Below, piece by piece: positions 1 to 6,374 of a stretch of 16,487 bases of DNA. Position 1 is the first letter of the stretch. The number at the start of each line of letters is the position of its first letter. The stretch covers positions 1 to 16,487 of the forward strand of contig NZ_LATL02000338.1 in the NCBI RefSeq assembly GCF_000972705.2, written 5' to 3'. Source of the stretch: Limnoraphis robusta CS-951. Lineage in GTDB: Bacteria > Cyanobacteriota > Cyanobacteriia > Cyanobacteriales > Microcoleaceae. The notes under the pieces were generated by a model that was not told where the DNA came from, ran no database searches, and saw nothing but the letters and a program-made list of their open reading frames with translations. Position numbers and translations under genes: made by a program.

Positions 1-377
1 CCCCTACCTTCAGGTATGGGGATATAAGGCTCTTTCTAATGCTATAATAACTCTACTGGCAGGGTATTCAACCAGTTGAAAAACCCAGCATCTAATCGAT
101 GCAATGAACCTTGAAAACTTAAGGTACGGGGTTCTTGCTCTGAATGCTTTGGCCATATAAAACCTTAAAGCACCAAGTACAGAGAATCAAGCATTTTTTT
201 CTCAAGTACGGTAGGGCATACCGAAACTATCTCTGAAATGAGATGAACGACTGGGGAGACTCACCCCTCTGGAGTTGATTGGGAAACCAGTATGCTGTAA
301 GGGTTGTCAATGAATCAGTAATCCAAAGCCGTGAGGCTTGGAGAATCCCCTTTCTTTAGAAATGGGGAGTATGTCAA
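1..377 (+). mobile_element. ORF-less IS200/IS605-like element, possible HEARO/omega-RNA relic
   Basis: No open frame of useful length is present. Two hairpins of identical design bound the stretch. At 1-21 the left arm is CCCCTACC, the loop TTCA and the right arm GGTATGGGG; at 347-367 the left arm is CCCCTTTC, the loop TTTA and the right arm GAAATGGGG. Each has eight pairs, a four-base loop and one bulged T at the same place. Bulged subterminal hairpins are typical of IS200/IS605 ends, and TCAA at 374-377 matches the right-end cleavage tetranucleotide known from IS608. The interior folds well (62-86, 88-102, 323-341). The interior block starting GGCTCTTTC near 27 resembles, from memory, the start of IscB-associated omega RNA. 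The left tip may lie just outside the window. The alternative is the 3' tail of a tnpB unit lying upstream. Confidence 0.5.
27..341 (+). ncRNA. Putative structured RNA inside the ORF-less element
   Basis: The stretch contains several strong local stems. GGGT 62-65 pairs with ACCC 83-86 and encloses TTCAA 67-71 paired with TTGAA 76-80 around the loop CCAG. GCATC 88-92 pairs with GATGC 98-102. CCAAAGCC 323-330 pairs with GGCTTGG 335-341 around the loop GTGA, with one bulged A. Frames across 230-371 are broken by stops, so it is not a tnpB tail that is still coding. The layout (structured RNA between two transposon-end hairpins) fits a stand-alone HEARO/omega-RNA element. The family assignment is inference; a covariance-model search would decide it. 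Confidence 0.35.
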
Positions 378-1819
378 AGTTGCCCAAACCCTTTTTTCTT
401 CTTGTTGGTTTTCTTCTTCTTTTTACCCCCTGCCCCTTGTTGACCTCGCCAACCTGCGGGGGGCATTCCTCCCATTCCGGGCATTCCTCCCATCCCTGGC
501 ATTCCTCCCATTCCTGGAAAGGCGCCTTGACTCATTTGCTTCATCATGCCCCGCATTTTCTGGAAATCACCCACCAGTCGCATGACATCTTGTTCATTAT
601 GACCGGACCCTTTGGCAATGCGCCGACGTCGGGAGGGAGAACTCGCTAATACATCGGGATTTTTGCGTTCTTCAGTTGTCATGGAATTGATCATGGCTTC
701 TGAACGCTTTAATTGCAATTCTCCCTGTTCGAGTTGTTCTTTGGAGATTTTATTCATCCCCGGAATCAACTTAGCTAAACCCCCGAGTGAACCCATGTTT
801 TTCATTAACCGAGTTTGCTTCAAGAAGTCTGTGAAGTCAAATTTGGCTTCCATGATCTTCTGCTGCATTTTCTCGGCATCTGCCAAGTCAAATTCTTCCT
901 GGGCCTTCTCAACGAGGGTCAGGACGTCACCCATTCCTAAAATGCGAGAGGCCATCCGTTCGGGGTAAAACGGTTGCAGGGCTTCGACTTTCTCACCCAC
1001 CCCCACAAATTTAATCGGCGCACCGGAAATTCGCCGAATCGATAGGGCAGCACCCCCTCGGCTGTCTCCATCCATTTTAGTGAGGATCGCGCCACTAATG
1101 CCAATCTGTTCGTTAAACGTCTGGGTCAAGGTGGCGGCTTCTTGGCCCGTCATGGCATCAACAACCAAGAGGGTGTCATGGGGTTTCACCACCTGTTTGA
1201 TCCGGGCTAACTCCGCCATCATGTCTTGGTCTATTTGCAGACGGCCTGCCGTGTCAATGATCACGGTGTCGATCCCTTCTGCTTTCGCTCGTTCTACGCC
1301 TTGACGGGCAATTTCAACCGGATCGGCATCACTCCCCAACTCAAAGACAGGGACTCCGATCTGTTGACCGAGGGTTTTCAACTGATCGATCGCCGCAGGT
1401 CGATAGACGTCTGTCGCCACCATCATGGCACTGCGGTTTTCCTTGCGAAGATGCAGGGCTAATTTAGCAGTGGCGGTGGTTTTACCTGTTCCTTGTAAAC
1501 CCGCCATTAAAACAATCGTTGGCGGGGTGTCGGCTTGTGCCAGGGGAACGTTACTTTCTCCCATGACATTCACCAGTTCATCATGCACGATTTTGACGAA
1601 CTGTTCTCCGGGTCGCACGCCTGACAACACCTGCGCCCCTTGCGCTTTCTCTCCAACTTCGGCGACGAACTCTTTGACAACTTGCAGGTTGACGTCGGCT
1701 TCGAGTAAGGCTCGACGAACTTCTTTCAAGGCGTCTTGAATGTTGGACTCGGAGATTTTGTCTTGACCCCGGAGTTTTTTCCAAGCGGAGTCTAAGCGTT
1801 CAGCAAGGGCGTCGAACAT
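374..1819 (-). CDS. ffh: Signal recognition particle GTPase Ffh (SRP54)
   Basis: Ffh binds 4.5S/SRP RNA and signal sequences of nascent membrane proteins and docks them on FtsY. The 481-residue protein begins MFDALAERLDSAWKKL, the usual Ffh start; the frame is open 41 codons further upstream but that part is not Ffh-like. The N domain covers about 1-95. The G domain has the P-loop GLQGTGKTT (107-115), DTAGR (189-193) and TKMDGD (247-252). The methionine-rich M domain follows from about residue 300. The C-terminus has GMGGMP repeats and a lysine-rich tail ending KKKKGFGQL. Length is within the family range. The TGA stop (374-376) lies inside the right tip of the neighbouring element, so the element abuts the gene without shortening the tail. 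Ffh also acts at the thylakoid membrane in cyanobacteria (known for the family). Confidence 0.97.
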   Translation of the reverse strand: MFDALAERLDSAWKKLRGQDKISESNIQDALKEVRRALLEADVNLQVVKEFVAEVGEKAQGAQVLSGVRPGEQFVKIVHDELVNVMGESNVPLAQADTPPTIVLMAGLQGTGKTTATAKLALHLRKENRSAMMVATDVYRPAAIDQLKTLGQQIGVPVFELGSDADPVEIARQGVERAKAEGIDTVIIDTAGRLQIDQDMMAELARIKQVVKPHDTLLVVDAMTGQEAATLTQTFNEQIGISGAILTKMDGDSRGGAALSIRRISGAPIKFVGVGEKVEALQPFYPERMASRILGMGDVLTLVEKAQEEFDLADAEKMQQKIMEAKFDFTDFLKQTRLMKNMGSLGGLAKLIPGMNKISKEQLEQGELQLKRSEAMINSMTTEERKNPDVLASSPSRRRRIAKGSGHNEQDVMRLVGDFQKMRGMMKQMSQGAFPGMGGMPGMGGMPGMGGMPPAGWRGQQGAGGKKKKKTNKKKKGFGQL

Positions 1820-2116
1820 AGTTTGTGATTGTTTCGTGCAGCAGATTGAAAATGGGTCACAGGGGGATGCCGTTGGGAACGGAGTCTTCTGTGACTCGAC
1901 TTCTACTATGATAATCCCTAATTTGATTTGGTTGATCCCCAAGTCTTTCTATTTTAGCAGTAGGGGCGGGTTCAACCAACACCGATCTTTTCTCACTGCT
2001 TGCAGGTCAACCCGTCCCTCATCGTCAACTTTCATAATTAGAAGCGGGTCTATTAAGGTGGTTTGTTAAAGATTTACACTAATGCCAAACTCGCCCCTAC
2101 AGTTTGCCCATTTAAC
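1820..2116. other. Intergenic region between ffh and the 534-residue gene
   Basis: This divergent spacer should hold the ffh promoter on the minus strand, but I cannot place it with confidence. It contains a dispersed repeat at 1931-1996 shared with 4251-4316. It also has GC-rich arms GGGGCGGGTT (about 1968) and AACCCGTCCC (about 2010) that could fold, then a decayed copy of the GCGGGT/AAACTCGCCC inverted-repeat type at about 2044-2100. No gene is supported here. Confidence 0.5.
1931..1996. repeat. Dispersed repeat, copy A
   Basis: This aligns without gaps over most of its length with 4251-4316. Shared blocks include GATCCCC, ATTTTAGCAG, GGGGC.GG and CACCAAC/AACCAAC. Neither copy is coding. 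It resembles the short GC-cored intergenic repeats common in filamentous cyanobacteria (family assignment from memory). Confidence 0.55.
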
Positions 2117-2146
2117 TTGTCAATTGTGTTTTAATATTATTATAGA
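2117..2146 (+). promoter_or_regulatory. Candidate sigma-70-type promoter for the 2171 gene
   Basis: TTGTCA at 2117-2122 and TATAGA at 2141-2146 are separated by 18 bases, and the ATG follows 24 bases later. The site lies directly in front of the gene in AT-rich DNA. This is a consensus match only; no start site is known. Confidence 0.4.
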
Positions 2147-2170
2147 ATCTTCAGTTACCAACTAGAAATT

Positions 2171-3775
2171 ATGGCTCGATCAGAAAAGCAGTTCATTTCA
2201 AGAATATGTTATGCTCTTCCGTCTTTTGCCGTCAACGAAGAAGCTTATGATCCTATGTATGACGCGGCTTTACTCAGAACAGGAGAAGACGAAAAACTAC
2301 ATTATTTTAGAATAGATGAGGAGAGTTCAGAAGAATACGAAATCGATGCGGATGAAGTCTGGGCAGATGTGTCAAATAACTTTGCCGCAGGTACACTCAG
2401 TCACGATCTTATCCCTGTTTGCCAGAGAATTCTAGAAGAAGATGGATGGAAAAAGGAAGATTTTGACAGTCTCTACTGGTTTGGTTTAGATAAATTAGTC
2501 GATTATCAAGAGGACTTTGAATTCTGTGAGACTCCATCAGAAGCTCTCGAATTATTGCCAGAAACTCACGATGATTGGTTAGCAGTAATACTAGATAAAT
2601 GGGAGGATCAACAACCTTTCGTTAGCTATGGTTTATCCAAGTGTGTGTCTGTTCCTGGTAGTTTTTATCCTAATCTCTATAAGGAATCTGATCCAAGGCG
2701 ATTTATTTGTCAGTACGATCCCAAAAAGTTACCACTGTCTATTGAGTATAAATTAACTCGTGTTAAAAAAACGAAAAGAGGTATTTATAATAAAACAAAA
2801 GCATATCTCGACCTGCAAAATGCAATTCACGATCTGATAGCCATTGCTCCTGCTAGAAGGAATAATGAAAAAGAGATTAAAACTCTCGCAAAATGGAAGC
2901 GTCTTTATCCAAAGTTTATGTCTACAATTCTCCGAGAAGTTCTTGAAATTTTGCAAACTAGACCGGGTGTAAAAGAAGAAAGGTATCTGGCTGAAATTTC
3001 AGAATTTATGAATAAAATTGATCAAGCTGAGGAGAGTTCAGAAGAATACGAAATCGATGCGGATGAAGTCTGGGCAGATGTGTCAAATAACTTTGCCGCA
3101 GGTACACTCAGTCACGATCTTATCGCTGCTTGCCAGAGAATTCTAGAAGAAGATGGATGGAAAGAGGGATCTTTTGACAGTCTCTACTGGTCTGCTTTAT
3201 TTATATTAGGCGACGACTGTCAAGCGAACGTTGAAGGAAGTCTCACTCCATCAGAAGCTCTCGAATTATTGCCAGAAACTCACGATGATTGGTTAGCAGA
3301 AATACTAAAGGAATGGGAGCTTGAACAACCTTTCGTTAACTATGGTTTATCCAAGTGTGTGTCTGTTCCTGGTAGTTTTTATCCTTATCTCTGGGAGATA
3401 TCTAATCCAAACCGATTTATTTGTCAGTACGATCCCAAAAAGTTACGACAGTCTATTAAGTATAAATTAACTCAGGTTAAAAAAACGAAAAGAGGTATTT
3501 ATAATAAAACAAAAGCATATCTCGACCTGCAAAATGCAATTCACGATCTGATAGCCATTGCTCCTGCTAGAAAGAACAATGAAAAAGAGATTAAAACTCT
3601 CGCAAAATGTAAGCGTCTTTATCCAAAGTTGATGTCTAAAATTCTCCGAGAAGTTCTTGAAATTTTGCAAAATACACCGGGTTTAGATGAAGAAGAAAGC
3701 TATCTGGCTGAAATTTCAGAATTTATGAATAAAATTGATCAAGCTATGGATGAAATTGTTGAATCTTCAGATTAA
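2171..3775 (+). CDS. Uncharacterised protein with two tandem 237/239-residue repeats
   Basis: I do not recognise this 534-residue family. After an N-terminal leader of about 49 residues the protein consists of two copies of one module. The first is encoded by 2318-3028 (711 bp) and the second by 3029-3745 (717 bp). Each module begins EESSEEYEIDADEVWADV and ends EFMNKIDQA. The first 96 bp of the two modules are identical, and the lengths differ only by two in-frame single-codon insertions. Each has an acidic first half, a CVSVPGSFYP segment in the middle, and a basic, probably helical second half with RVKKTKRGIYNKTKAYLDLQ (Q in place of the first R in module 2). No signal peptide or membrane segment is seen. 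The protein looks soluble and cytoplasmic. The upstream Shine-Dalgarno sequence is weak. The next gene is convergent, so it is probably monocistronic. Confidence 0.8.
   Translation: MARSEKQFISRICYALPSFAVNEEAYDPMYDAALLRTGEDEKLHYFRIDEESSEEYEIDADEVWADVSNNFAAGTLSHDLIPVCQRILEEDGWKKEDFDSLYWFGLDKLVDYQEDFEFCETPSEALELLPETHDDWLAVILDKWEDQQPFVSYGLSKCVSVPGSFYPNLYKESDPRRFICQYDPKKLPLSIEYKLTRVKKTKRGIYNKTKAYLDLQNAIHDLIAIAPARRNNEKEIKTLAKWKRLYPKFMSTILREVLEILQTRPGVKEERYLAEISEFMNKIDQAEESSEEYEIDADEVWADVSNNFAAGTLSHDLIAACQRILEEDGWKEGSFDSLYWSALFILGDDCQANVEGSLTPSEALELLPETHDDWLAEILKEWELEQPFVNYGLSKCVSVPGSFYPYLWEISNPNRFICQYDPKKLRQSIKYKLTQVKKTKRGIYNKTKAYLDLQNAIHDLIAIAPARKNNEKEIKTLAKCKRLYPKLMSKILREVLEILQNTPGLDEEESYLAEISEFMNKIDQAMDEIVESSD
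2318..3745 (+). repeat. In-frame 0.7-kb tandem duplication
   Basis: Unit 1 is 2318-3028 and unit 2 is 3029-3745. They join head to tail at GAGGAGAGTTC, with 96 identical bases at the 5' side and long nearly identical blocks after that. Differences cluster around 2478-2530 against 3190-3245 and near the end of each unit. Both units stay open, so the duplication has been tolerated as coding sequence. Confidence 0.9.
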
Positions 3776-3799
3776 ACTCCAAATTAATCCTTGAGGTTC

Positions 3800-3931
3800 G
3801 GCGGGTTTATTACAGTTTACAGTTTACAGTTATCAGTGACCAGTTTTTACAGTTTACAGTTATCAGTTTTTACAGTTATCACTGCTTACTGGTTACTGTT
3901 CACTGGTCACTGGTCACTGTTTAAACCCGCC
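3800..3931. repeat. Inverted-repeat element with CAGTTATCAG/CACTGGTCA filler
   Basis: GGCGGGTTTA (3800-3809) and TAAACCCGCC (3922-3931) are a perfect 10-bp inverted repeat. The interior is almost wholly built of short direct repeats, ACAGTTTACAG, CAGTTATCAGT and ACTGGTCACTG. It sits between two convergent genes and could act as a bidirectional terminator-like fold. A related, shorter element lies at 5602-5656. An open frame through it is a by-product of the repeats. Confidence 0.7.
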
Positions 3932-3937
3932 TATTAC

Positions 3938-4138
3938 CTACTCAAGATCTTGAATCAGTTTAATATTATTTCTCAACCATTCATTAACCAAAACTTGAAT
4001 GTCAATCTTTTTCTGTTCAGCCATTTTTATCAAAAATTCTTCTACGTCTGGTTCGAGATAAATCGGATAATGAAACTTAGCATCAGAATTGTAGAATTTC
4101 CCTTTTTCTGCTTTAGAAAAATCATACTCAGATTTCAT
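3938..4138 (-). CDS. Small BrnA/CopG-like antitoxin, no toxin partner
   Basis: This encodes a 66-residue protein beginning MKSEYDFSKAEKGKFY. The start at 4138 is chosen because GGAGAG lies six bases before that ATG; an upstream in-frame start would add seven residues and lacks such a site. The EYDFSKAEKGKF opening and the segment with HYPIYLEPDVEEFL, then a helix ending in a short acidic tail, resemble BrnA-type and other ribbon-helix-helix antitoxins, which bind their own operator and neutralise a paired RNase toxin. No BrnT-like or other toxin frame lies on either side within 170 bases upstream or in the downstream repeat. It may be an orphan or act on a toxin elsewhere. The fold call is by resemblance. 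Confidence 0.7.
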   Translation of the reverse strand: MKSEYDFSKAEKGKFYNSDAKFHYPIYLEPDVEEFLIKMAEQKKIDIQVLVNEWLRNNIKLIQDLE

Positions 4139-4180
4139 GGTTTTCTCTCCAGATAACATTGTATTTCCGCAGAAGATGAT

Positions 4181-4186
4181 ATTATA
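4181..4186 (-). promoter_or_regulatory. Candidate -10 box of the antitoxin gene
   Basis: The minus strand reads TATAAT here, 42 bases before the chosen start. No convincing -35 box accompanies it. Such small antitoxin genes are usually repressed by their own product at an operator near this position (family knowledge), but I see no clear palindrome. Confidence 0.3.
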
Positions 4187-4207
4187 TTACATGGTGTGGA
4201 GTGAGTG

Positions 4208-4247
4208 TTTGCTAAAATAATATCATACAAAATTATAGGTGAGTAAC
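4208..4247 (+). promoter_or_regulatory. Vestigial Uma2 leader without its gene
   Basis: These 40 bases match the leader of the second Uma2 gene (6331-6370) at 39 of 40 positions and that of the first (5717-5756) at all but four. The ribosome-binding stretch AGGTGAG is intact. After GAGTAAC the sequence departs into TAGGCTGATCCCC, which is the dispersed repeat, not an ATG. The coding part of a third Uma2 copy has evidently been lost or was never brought along. Confidence 0.75.
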
Positions 4248-4250
4248 TAG

Positions 4251-4316
4251 GCTGATCCCCCAGTCGATTTATTTTAGCAGTTGGGGCAGGTTTCACCAAC
4301 ACTGACATCTTTTCTG
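4251..4316. repeat. Dispersed repeat, copy B
   Basis: This is homologous to 1931-1996 with no gap over most of the length. It begins within a few bases of the end of the vestigial Uma2 leader and ends just before the hydrolase stop codon. Its arrival may have removed the Uma2 gene. Confidence 0.55.
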
Positions 4317-4332
4317 CTGCCCTTTCTCTTGT

Positions 4333-5535
4333 TTAAAGACCTAACTCTGTTTGCAAGAATTCCACTTCTTGTTTTAAGCCGGGGACATGAATTAACCCCA
4401 CATATCCAGCAAAAAAAGCCATATCTTGATGATCGAAAATATAAACATTGTGAATTCCTAAGAAATTTTTCGTGAATACAAGAGATCCACTTTTATCTTT
4501 AAAAGAAATTGTAGTAATATTTTTATCGATGCTTAATGTCTCACTCAGTTTAAGTTTATCTTCTGTAAAACCCGGAACTTGTTTTAATCGTTGAATGGCT
4601 TGTTCTATGCAAGGCGTTTGATTCAAAAGTTGATTATTGTGTTGATCTAAAATATGGTTGACAATTAAATAAGCAACTTGATCATTTTTCCAGTAGTATG
4701 TATGAGCATTCAATGAACCTGCGGCGACTTGTGCATAACTGATAATATTTGTAATCTCTTCACGATAAGCAGATTTACGGTTGATCAATTCAGACAACTG
4801 TTCTAGGGTTGCTTCCAAGGGGTTCACATTTTCTTGTAGATATTCTTCTGTTAGAAAGAGACTGGATAAATCCTGACTATCTAATACCGGATGTATGGGA
4901 TAAGCAATAATATCAGACACATGAATAAGATTGAGCCAGTTTAGTTTTTGACTGGAATATTGCTGCGCTAACAAGTTAACCTGCTGCGGTTGAACTTCTA
5001 ACATAATATTAAATAGAGAAATGGGAGATCCCATTGTTGTAATACTTTTGAGATTAATTTTTCGATTCGTTAGCAGGGGTGAAGTTTGATTCAATATTTC
5101 TCGAATTTTAAAAGCTGGATCATTGGCTTGAAACTTGTCTGAAAATAAGATATCCCATAAAATCACAGTTCCTAAAGAGTGAGTAATAATGTGTAACTCT
5201 GTTTCTAAAGGATTTTTCTGAATAAAATCAATTAATTGATTAGCGAGAGTCTCTCTAATTTTAGCCCCTCGTTCTGAACCTAAATAGGTAAAAGCATCAC
5301 CTACAAATTGAGAAAAATATCCTTTTCTAAACTCTTGATGTTTGAGGGGATCTTGTGCGTTATCAATTCGATTCCAGATAATTTCTAGTTCTCGATAAAC
5401 ATTTCCCCAAAAACCAGAGTAAAATAGAGGAATTTTTTCTTGACGTTGACGGAATTCTTTTTCTAGTAAAGATTGTAAGGAATTAGCATATTGAGATGTT
5501 CGTGCAGCAACACCATGAATAAAAAAGATCAGCAT
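4333..5535 (-). CDS. Alpha/beta-hydrolase (lipase/esterase-like), substrate unknown
   Basis: The 400-residue protein opens directly with a hydrophobic strand and an oxyanion-type turn, FFIHGVAART (4-13). The nucleophile elbow is ITHSLGTVILWD, making Ser120 the likely nucleophile in a (G/T)HSLG motif. LIHVSDIIAYPI supplies Asp208, and LNAHTYYWKND supplies His278; their order and spacing suit a Ser-Asp-His triad, though the assignment is inferred. There is no signal peptide or membrane segment, so it is probably cytoplasmic or an associated esterase. The C-terminal 120 residues (from about 280) do not resemble a known domain to me; they contain the segment NVYIFDHQDMAFFAGYVGL. The neighbours give no clear functional link. 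Confidence 0.75.
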   Translation of the reverse strand: MLIFFIHGVAARTSQYANSLQSLLEKEFRQRQEKIPLFYSGFWGNVYRELEIIWNRIDNAQDPLKHQEFRKGYFSQFVGDAFTYLGSERGAKIRETLANQLIDFIQKNPLETELHIITHSLGTVILWDILFSDKFQANDPAFKIREILNQTSPLLTNRKINLKSITTMGSPISLFNIMLEVQPQQVNLLAQQYSSQKLNWLNLIHVSDIIAYPIHPVLDSQDLSSLFLTEEYLQENVNPLEATLEQLSELINRKSAYREEITNIISYAQVAAGSLNAHTYYWKNDQVAYLIVNHILDQHNNQLLNQTPCIEQAIQRLKQVPGFTEDKLKLSETLSIDKNITTISFKDKSGSLVFTKNFLGIHNVYIFDHQDMAFFAGYVGLIHVPGLKQEVEFLQTELGL

Positions 5536-5576
5536 AAACTTGTAAAGATTAAGAATGCTTTTGTTTAATATTCAGA

Positions 5577-5582
5577 TTATAC
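5577..5582 (-). promoter_or_regulatory. Candidate -10 box of the hydrolase gene
   Basis: The minus strand reads a perfect TATAAT 41 bases before the hydrolase start. No good -35 is visible at the right distance. Weak evidence only. Confidence 0.3.
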
Positions 5583-5601
5583 TCTATATTTTCAGGGAGA
5601 T

Positions 5602-5656
5602 GGGCGGGTTTATTGAAAGGATCTATGAGATGCAAAGGTTTTTGCAGAACCCGCCC
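5602..5656. repeat. Short GGGCGGGTT/AACCCGCCC inverted-repeat element
   Basis: GGGCGGGTT (5602-5610) and AACCCGCCC (5648-5656) are perfect 9-bp inverted arms, followed by CCTACAG. The core GCGGGTTTATT is shared with 3801-3811. It lies in the divergent spacer between the hydrolase and the first Uma2 gene. The rest of that spacer holds only the Uma2 leader and the hydrolase promoter candidate. Confidence 0.65.
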
Positions 5657-5716
5657 CTACAGGTTTTAATCATTTTATTGATAACCCAGATGCAATGAGA
5701 TTGAATTGGGTTAGTT

Positions 5717-5756
5717 TTTGCTAAAATAATATCATACAAAATTACAAATGAGCAAC
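5717..5756 (+). promoter_or_regulatory. Uma2 leader, copy 1
   Basis: This is homologous to 4208-4247 and 6331-6370. It begins TTTGCTAAAATAATATCA and ends four bases before the ATG. The ribosome-binding part has decayed from AGGTGAG to AAATGAG, which may lower translation of the first Uma2 gene. The core promoter cannot be assigned with certainty; TTGAAT at 5701 and TAAAAT at 5722 are candidates with a short 15-base spacer. Confidence 0.6.
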
Positions 5757-5760
5757 TCCG

Positions 5761-6327
5761 ATGTTAGAAACTGCAACCAAAAACTATAGCTTTAAAGATT
5801 ATCTTGACTTGAAATATCCTAGCGATTTAAAATATGAACTATTCAACGGAGAATTAATTCCAATGCCGCCTGCTAGTGGATTACACGCTGAAATTTTATG
5901 TTTAATCTATGATATCTTAAAAGCCGAAATTCAACGATTACAATTAGATTGGGTTGTACGCCCTGGCAATGTAGGCGTGAGAACCGGAGTCACAAAATCT
6001 CGTATTCCTGATTTAATTGTAATCACTGAAACTCAGCGTCAATTTCTCAAAACATTATCATCGGCAATTCTTGAAGAACCGCCTGTATTAGCGGTTGAAA
6101 TAGTTAGCCCTAATAACCCCGATGATGACTATCGTTACAAACGTTCTGAATATGCAGCTTTAGAAATTCCTGAATATTGGATTATTGATCCTCAAGAACA
6201 AAAAGTCTCGGTTTTAACGTTAGTTTATGGATTTTATGATATGATAGAATTGAAAGGAGAAAATCGGATTAATTCACCGAGTTTTCCTGACTTAACGTTA
6301 ACCGTTGAACAAGTTTTAAACCCTTAA
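5761..6327 (+). CDS. Uma2 family (DUF820) PD-(D/E)XK nuclease-like protein, copy 1
   Basis: A 188-residue protein of the Uma2/DUF820 family, which is greatly expanded in cyanobacteria and has a PD-(D/E)XK restriction-endonuclease-like fold. The core is visible: SRIPDLIVITE gives Asp84, VLAVEIVSP gives Glu113, and DYRYKRSEYAALEIPEYWIID gives Lys127. YELFNGELIPMPPASGLHA (25-43) is the conserved N-terminal part. All putative active residues are present, so it could be an active nuclease, but no physiological role is established for the family. It is nearly identical to the next gene over most of its length; the main differences are at residues 7-21 and 44-68. Its Shine-Dalgarno sequence is weaker than that of its twin. 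Confidence 0.93.
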   Translation: MLETATKNYSFKDYLDLKYPSDLKYELFNGELIPMPPASGLHAEILCLIYDILKAEIQRLQLDWVVRPGNVGVRTGVTKSRIPDLIVITETQRQFLKTLSSAILEEPPVLAVEIVSPNNPDDDYRYKRSEYAALEIPEYWIIDPQEQKVSVLTLVYGFYDMIELKGENRINSPSFPDLTLTVEQVLNP

Positions 6328-6330
6328 GAG

Positions 6331-6370
6331 TTTGCTAAAATAAAATCATACAAAATTATAGGTGAGTAAC
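6331..6370 (+). promoter_or_regulatory. Uma2 leader, copy 2, with intact ribosome-binding site
   Basis: It starts four bases after the stop of the first Uma2 gene and ends four bases before the ATG of the second. It carries AGGTGAG at the proper distance from the start. The leader plus gene forms a repeated unit of 614 bp (5717 to 6331), showing that the leader was duplicated together with the coding sequence. Confidence 0.7.
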
Positions 6371-6374
6371 ACCG

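Noticed and set aside
230..371. Coding tail of a tnpB transposase
   Set aside because: All forward frames meet stops in this stretch, so any tnpB origin would have to be as a decayed relic.
331..1739. Plus-strand open frames over ffh
   Set aside because: They are antisense shadows of ffh with low-complexity or arginine-rich products and no initiation signals.
1820..1942. A 41-codon N-terminal extension of ffh
   Set aside because: Ffh proteins begin at MFDALAERL; the upstream residues look like translated leader and do not resemble an N domain or a targeting signal.
2753..3670. Two nearly identical 67-codon minus-strand frames (2753-2956 and 3467-3670)
   Set aside because: They are antisense shadows of the duplicated module; their similarity simply reflects the duplication of the plus-strand gene.
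3791..4156. A 121-codon plus-strand frame
   Set aside because: It runs through the CAGTTATCAG microrepeats and antisense to the antitoxin gene; the product is repeat-derived.
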